A DNA stretch of 64,000 nt, from the NCBI GenBank assembly GCA_007844125.1, contig CM017561.1, positions 34,810,406 to 34,874,405 on the forward strand, given 5' to 3'. The notes below the pieces were generated by a model. It did not search any database and was not told the origin of the DNA. It was given only the letters and a program-made list of their open reading frames with translations. The DNA comes from Sinonovacula constricta (Eukaryota > Mollusca > Bivalvia > Cardiida > Solecurtidae). The position numbers were made by a program, and so were the translations under genes. Positions within the stretch are counted from its first letter, which is position 1. Each line of letters starts with the position of its first letter. Shown piece after piece: positions 59,388 to 64,000 of the stretch.

Positions 59388-59671
59388 CAGGGACGGATCC
59401 AGAAATTGTTGGTGAGGTGGAGGTGTGGGAGGTGTGGTGTGAATCAAGATCCATTCAACTTTATCGCAGTCAATTCTAGATATAGGCCTATATACACAGA
59501 AAGGGACCCTAGCTTCGACCTAAGCAGTCAACAGACAAACATTTACCTGGAAAACATAGTATTTTAAGCTTACATGTATGTGTTTTCGCAACACTGCTCT
59601 TTTACCTGGTTCGTCGGGGCGGGGGGGGGGGGTGGGGGGTGGGGTGCATCCCCCAACCTGCACCCATCCCT
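59388..59671. mobile_element. hAT-like MITE (family C), second copy
   Basis: Starts CAGGGACGGATCC, ends CCCATCCCTT. The interior is alignable with 43467-43689 (TTCAACTTTAT, CTTCGACC-AAGCAGT, ACATGTATGTGTT). The flanks ACGACAAG and ACGACTTG are an imperfect 8-bp duplication. It includes a G-run at 59605-59645. Confidence 0.75.
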
Positions 59672-60267
59672 TACGACTTGTTTGTATAAAATACATCAGT
59701 TTTACATGCAAGATAGCAAAATGATCTTTGGATATTTAAAAATGATTACTGACTGCAGGCACGGTCCTTAACGATTTTAACTTTAAATGTAAGATACTGT
59801 ACGTCATGAAATACTCAAGCTGACTTTTCACAATTTACCCACATATTTTAACCCCTTCCTGCTTGTATACACCATTTTACGCCTTAACAAACCATTCACA
59901 ACCATTAACAGAATCTGCATGACTAAGGGTTTATGTGGAGACTGGTTCAGCCTTGAATCTATTATTACAAGTTGAACATACATTTATTTAAATCCTTTTA
60001 TCTCTTTTAAAGAACAACAACAAAATCAAGTGAAGTTTCAAAATTATAGATGAACTATGAATGAAAGGATTAAGGCGCAATGGCTATCCCACCTTAATAT
60101 AAACTTCGATTTCGAAGAAATACTATTCAATTATAGGAAAAACAACAGGATGCAATTGTTTGTTTATTTACGTGTAAGTGGCTCAAAATCCTATTGGTTG
60201 GTTTTCAAAATTACTAACTATAATGCGTGTGCAGATAAACATTCACCCCACTGAAATCACGTTCGTG

Positions 60268-60480
60268 TTGTTTGTTTGTTTATTGGGTTTATTGTCCCAC
60301 CAACAGTAGTTAAGTTATCTGGATACGGTGTCCACTTGAAGCATACATAGTGCTGCCTCCACTGTGTATAGCATACCGTGAACACCTGGCATAATACCAC
60401 ATCCAGTAGCACTATCCTTACACCGGGCAAGCCAGTCGTGGAACTACCCTTATATCTGCCATGATTGTTTATGTTATCAT
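60268..60480. repeat. Probable interspersed repeat fragment
   Basis: TTTATTGGGTTTATTGTCCC followed by a complex body resembles the 3' ends of invertebrate LINEs. No second copy is in the window, so support is weak. Confidence 0.3.
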
Positions 60481-61152
60481 GGCTTGTCGTGATACTTTAT
60501 TTTCCTAAAGACCATTGTTAAACATATCAGAAGAAAAGAAAAAAAAATCTTTTATTGTGAGTACTTTACATTTGAAACATTTGAGGCTTTACAAAATCTC
60601 TAGCCCGGTTACACTACTCTCACACTCAAGCAAGGGTGAGCGTCTGGAAGGAATCCAGGGATCGAATTCATTCCCTCCCGTACCAGCGACTGACTTTGTA
60701 CTGCTGATCGAGAAGGACGTGCTTGTACTGCACGCACAAATGCACAAACTCATCAGCATTGATAAAACTGGCCAACTGAAATTGACTAGGCACAGTTTGT
60801 TGCACTTCTGACATTCAGTTATAGTCCTGAGTAGATTGTGTGTACTCTTTACAATATATTGTATATTGTTGACAATACAGTGCATATAAAGAAACATTTG
60901 CGTAACAAGCAAAGGCGCCATGATTCTGTGTAGCTGCTGTCCCATGTATACTTTTATCACAAAACGGCTTGTTTCAAACTTCCTCTAAATGTTTCTCAAA
61001 TTTGTTTTGCAACACTTGACAGGTAGTAACATTAAAGTGTAATATCAATCGGACGAGTCATGCCTCGGGTAGTCCTTCAGAACATGCTTAATTGATCTAT
61101 ATATAGATCAGTAGTATTGTATTTAAGGGATTATTGCACGGAAACCTTTGTG

Positions 61153-62023
61153 ATGAGGCAAAGATTGGTATTCGACAGTTTGCTTATATCTAATACATGT
61201 AGAATCATCTAACGCCTTACATGTTCTGGAAAATTTTGCTTTGCTACAAAAACTTATACTATAGTTTCGTTAAAGCATGTTTATAACGTTACCTAAATTG
61301 TGAGACACGAAAAATCGTAAAATATATTGCTTTAAAGGTGGTATCCGACAATTGGCCAATATAAATAGTAAACATACATATAATAATATCGAATCACTGC
61401 TTTAGAGTATTTGGACATAATTTGTTTATAAATTTATTCGTTAGTCTGAATAAATACGATTTTAAACACTTACTGAATTGTTAGTCAGAACTAATCGCGA
61501 AAGAAAAAAATAACTCTGTGTATTCTTTCCAACTTTATAAAAAGCTCAATTATGGTCTCTGCTAAAATAGATTTATGCTTGACTGTTCACACAGATCTAG
61601 GACATTAATGAACAGAATTTTGCAGGAACTTTTCAGATAACAATAAATTAATTGGTTATTTGAGACATTTGAGAAAATATATTTTCGTCCAATTTACAAA
61701 TGTTTAAATTGACACAATATTTAAATTGACACGATAGGGATTTCGGCTAAAAATAGATACTGACGTCACAGCTGATTACTCAGTAGATTATGTAATTTGA
61801 TGTCAAAAGTAAGTGGCCACGTGGTTTGCTTAGTAAACAATAGATAACTGTGCAACGTGGCTGGGATAGGCAATACATTTTGTAATGACAAGTGGGGTGC
61901 TATGTTTATTTTTCACGTGGCTTTATGACTTAAATAAGCTGCATTTTGCGGGATTTTTTTCAGGAAAAAAATATTTGGTTGCATGAGAGAAAGAAAAAGT
62001 GGTACGAACTGCCGGACCACCCT
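61153..62023. mobile_element. TTAA-type MITEs (family A), one nested in another
   Basis: A first copy begins near 61153 (GGTATTCGACAGTTTGC). At the TTAA in TTGCTTTAA (61332-61335) a second copy starts (AGGTGGTATCCGACAATTGG) and runs to GGACCACCCTA at about 62023. The total length exceeds one element, and the later part may be the remainder of the first. Confidence 0.65.
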
Positions 62024-62251
62024 ATTACAAGAATTCCCTCCGTTTGGTATCGTCGGTAATCCACGCCGACTTATATCTCTTTGCTCCATGGTAACAATGG
62101 GATTATCGACCGACGAAAGTTCGTTTTCATGACAATTCATCCGTCATCAGTTGTCCAAGGAGACATATAAGGTACGCTTAAATTGTTTGTAAAGAAATTT
62201 ACAAAATTTACAAACTGATCGCAAAATTTACAAACTGAGGTAAACGAAGTT

Positions 62252-62254
<3 letters not shown>

Positions 62255-62331
<77 letters not shown>
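62255..62331. repeat. (TA)n microsatellite, ~75 bp
   Basis: An uninterrupted TA tract. Confidence 0.97.
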
Positions 62332-62335
<4 letters not shown>

Positions 62336-62751
62336 AGTCTAAAATTGGAATTAAAGAATAATTAGAAATAAGAAAACTCCAAATATTATGTTATATTCAC
62401 TTTAGGAGAAGTGTTGTGCTGTTGAGTATCATTTGGAAACAATATATAGCAATAGACGAACCAACCGTACATGTAACTTGATTAGTATGACTCAAACTAG
62501 TCCAAATGTGTACATGTATTTAACTATTTACAAACCCAACACGTTTAAGACTGATTTTTATATTTTTTCTGCTTCCCCAAGGATGCGCGCGCACCTGTTT
62601 GTCCGCCATCTATGTGGTAAGGCGAATCAACACATCAGTACCGCACTATTTCTTTAATTGACCTTTACAGGCAATGAAGACAATGATGAATTCGTGTAGT
62701 GTTGTGAACTGTCACAAAATATTTAATCCGGATCAGAAATCGTTTTTAGAC

Positions 62752-62765
62752 TGGTGCGCATGCGC
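62752..62765. promoter_or_regulatory. NRF1-type palindrome
   Basis: GTGCGCATGCGCC contains the GCGCATGCGC core bound by NRF1 in animal promoters. It lies in a CpG-richer island of this AT-rich window. Confidence 0.45.
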
Positions 62766-63237
62766 CTGTCTTAAGTAACGATGCTGTGAACACGGCGACG
62801 CGCGGTCGTTAACTTCGGGTGTATCATTGCGCCCACGAGAGCGTATTCAAGTAAGCGGGGACTTGTGGTTACCGCGAGTGCAGGCCGAAATGTTCTGCAC
62901 ACGTGTGAAGCACAATCCAGCACACCATTCCACGAATGCTGATCGATTGATAGTAAATTTTCGTGTAATTTTTGAGCGTCCATGCCAAAAATTCCATCGA
63001 ACAAATGTAGAGTGAAATCATGACCAGCTACGCGGCAATGAACAAGCAACTGGATATGCATGAGTAGTTTAGTTACGCCTGAAAGATTTCGTAGTTGTGC
63101 GGCATAAGAAGTAGTGCGTTTTTAGAAAACACAAATATTACAAAGGAATGCGAACATTTGTAAGGAAATGCGACAAATAAAAACAAGGAAACTATGTAAT
63201 GTTGTTGTTCGAACAAATATGAAAGGATATTAAAAGA

Positions 63238-63300
63238 ACGATTATAAACAAATCAGTCACGTGACAAGCGGGAAATAACGTTGGTCGCCATCTTGGATAG
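63238..63300 (+). promoter_or_regulatory. E-box/E2F/YY1-like module 1
   Basis: GTCACGTGAC (E-box), GCGGGAAA (E2F-like) and GCCATCTTGG (YY1-like) occur in this order within ~55 bp. A CTTTCAAGGACC-GTAAGTAAG donor-like sequence follows at about 63335-63355, and an ATGG at about 63354. This looks like the first exon of a gene running off the right edge; no coding frame can be confirmed. Confidence 0.45.
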
Positions 63301-63631
63301 ATCGGGGTGCTTTTGATCGAGTTTCTGCTCAGCTTTCAAGGACCGTAAGTAAGATGGCAAATATTTTTGTTAATGCACTGTTGCGATCGACGTAAAAATT
63401 AGGATTGTAACTGTTTCAGTCTCTTAAGTTACGTGGGCCTTGTGCATTTCATTGTTGACACTACTTTAGTTGAGGCCGAAGCTGATCATAACTGCATTAG
63501 AACTAGAAGGTTTTTTATTGTTTACTTCGGATAATGCATTTTTCGTAACGTTTGTGGTGTGGTGTTAGTTTAATAAGCTAACTGACTTCGGCATTTTTTG
63601 TCTTGAAATCTAGGCCTAAATACAGGAGGCT

Positions 63632-63700
63632 ACGATTATAAACAAAATTAGTCACGTGACCAAAATTGCGGGAAAATCTAGCATGGGTTGCCATATTTGT
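63632..63700 (+). promoter_or_regulatory. E-box/E2F/YY1-like module 2
   Basis: It repeats module 1: CGATTATAAACAAA, GTCACGTGAC, GCGGGAAA and a GCCATATTTG element, about 400 bp downstream. Confidence 0.42.
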
Positions 63701-64000
63701 AAGCTTTTATGGATTGAGAGTTTCCTAAGCAATATTAAGGTAGCAGTGACATCCATTGGTGGAATACAGTTTTCTGGTATGTTTTCATTATTTATTTCCT
63801 ACTGCATATGTACATATATGTTACAATACTGATGACCGCAACCGTTCACGTAACCTTCATGCTGTGCTACTGTTGACAATCACTGTACTTCTACTGCATG
63901 AACCAATTACAACAGCCAGGTTAATGGTTATCACCACGGTACTGTATACTCAGGGATTTCAATAGCTTTCACTTTTGTTGAGAATTTCTTTGACAATTTT

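Noticed and set aside
60515..60960. Open frames on both strands
   Set aside because: No family resemblance and no splice context; likely chance in repeat-derived DNA.
62771..63061. 96-codon minus-strand frame near the NRF1-like site
   Set aside because: It overlaps a plus-strand frame of similar length, has no motif or splice support, and sits in promoter-like DNA.

Overview
The window looks like AT-rich nuclear DNA of an invertebrate, most likely a mollusc or another lophotrochozoan. The reasons are one long-intron gene for a mosaic extracellular protein, canonical GT-AG introns, many microsatellites, tRNA-derived SINEs, two non-LTR retrotransposons (one with an RNase H domain), and several families of short DNA transposons with readable target duplications. 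The species assignment is inference; there is no rRNA or mitochondrial marker. There are no operons or CRISPR arrays.

Bases 1-20215 form a huge, nearly perfect inverted repeat: left arm 1-12217, an asymmetric centre 12218-13205, right arm 13206-20215. Each arm carries a decayed family B DNA polymerase gene of the protein-primed, Polinton/Maverick-like type, with N-terminal zinc-finger remnants and a spliceosomal intron, reading towards the centre. Each arm also carries a small unrecognised gene, reading outwards from the centre, built from tandem 60-bp in-frame exons plus a 53-codon last exon. A block with a 21-bp period (TTTTTGTA core) lies before the polymerase start in both arms and once more in the centre. 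The centre also holds a perfect 65-bp hairpin. The same disabling lesions occur in both arms, so the duplication (or later gene conversion) followed the decay of the polymerase.

The left arm alone was later hit by a 5,380-bp ISL2EU-type DNA transposon (2094-7473, AT target duplication, about 57-bp imperfect terminal inverted repeats). Its two convergent spliced genes are both open: a 498-codon SWIM-YqaJ nuclease and a 482-codon THAP-HTH-DDE transposase. It could still be autonomous.

Bases 20216-22440 continue with diverged copies of the same intron/exon repeat, microsatellites and a SINE. At 22475-23431 lies a hAT element with an 8-bp target duplication.

Bases 24133-57208 (minus strand) hold the one clear host gene. 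Fourteen exons join in compatible phases into a 710-residue type I membrane protein: signal peptide, EMI-like cysteine-rich region, three EGF repeats, WAP, VWC, a fourth EGF, two HYR modules, a transmembrane helix, and a cytoplasmic tail with two PPxY motifs. EGF exons 1 and 4 are near-identical because about 1 kb of exon plus intron was recently duplicated. The introns contain a broken RNase H-bearing LINE (26.9-32.4 kb), a broken L1/Tx1-like LINE (49.7-55.1 kb), TTAA-targeting MITEs, hAT MITEs, SINEs and several minisatellites.

Bases 57209-64000 are the upstream region of the host gene followed by repeats, including a Mutator-like MITE with 56-bp perfect terminal repeats. At 62.7-63.7 kb lies promoter-like DNA (NRF1-type palindrome and two E-box/E2F/YY1-like modules) that may belong to a gene beyond the right edge.
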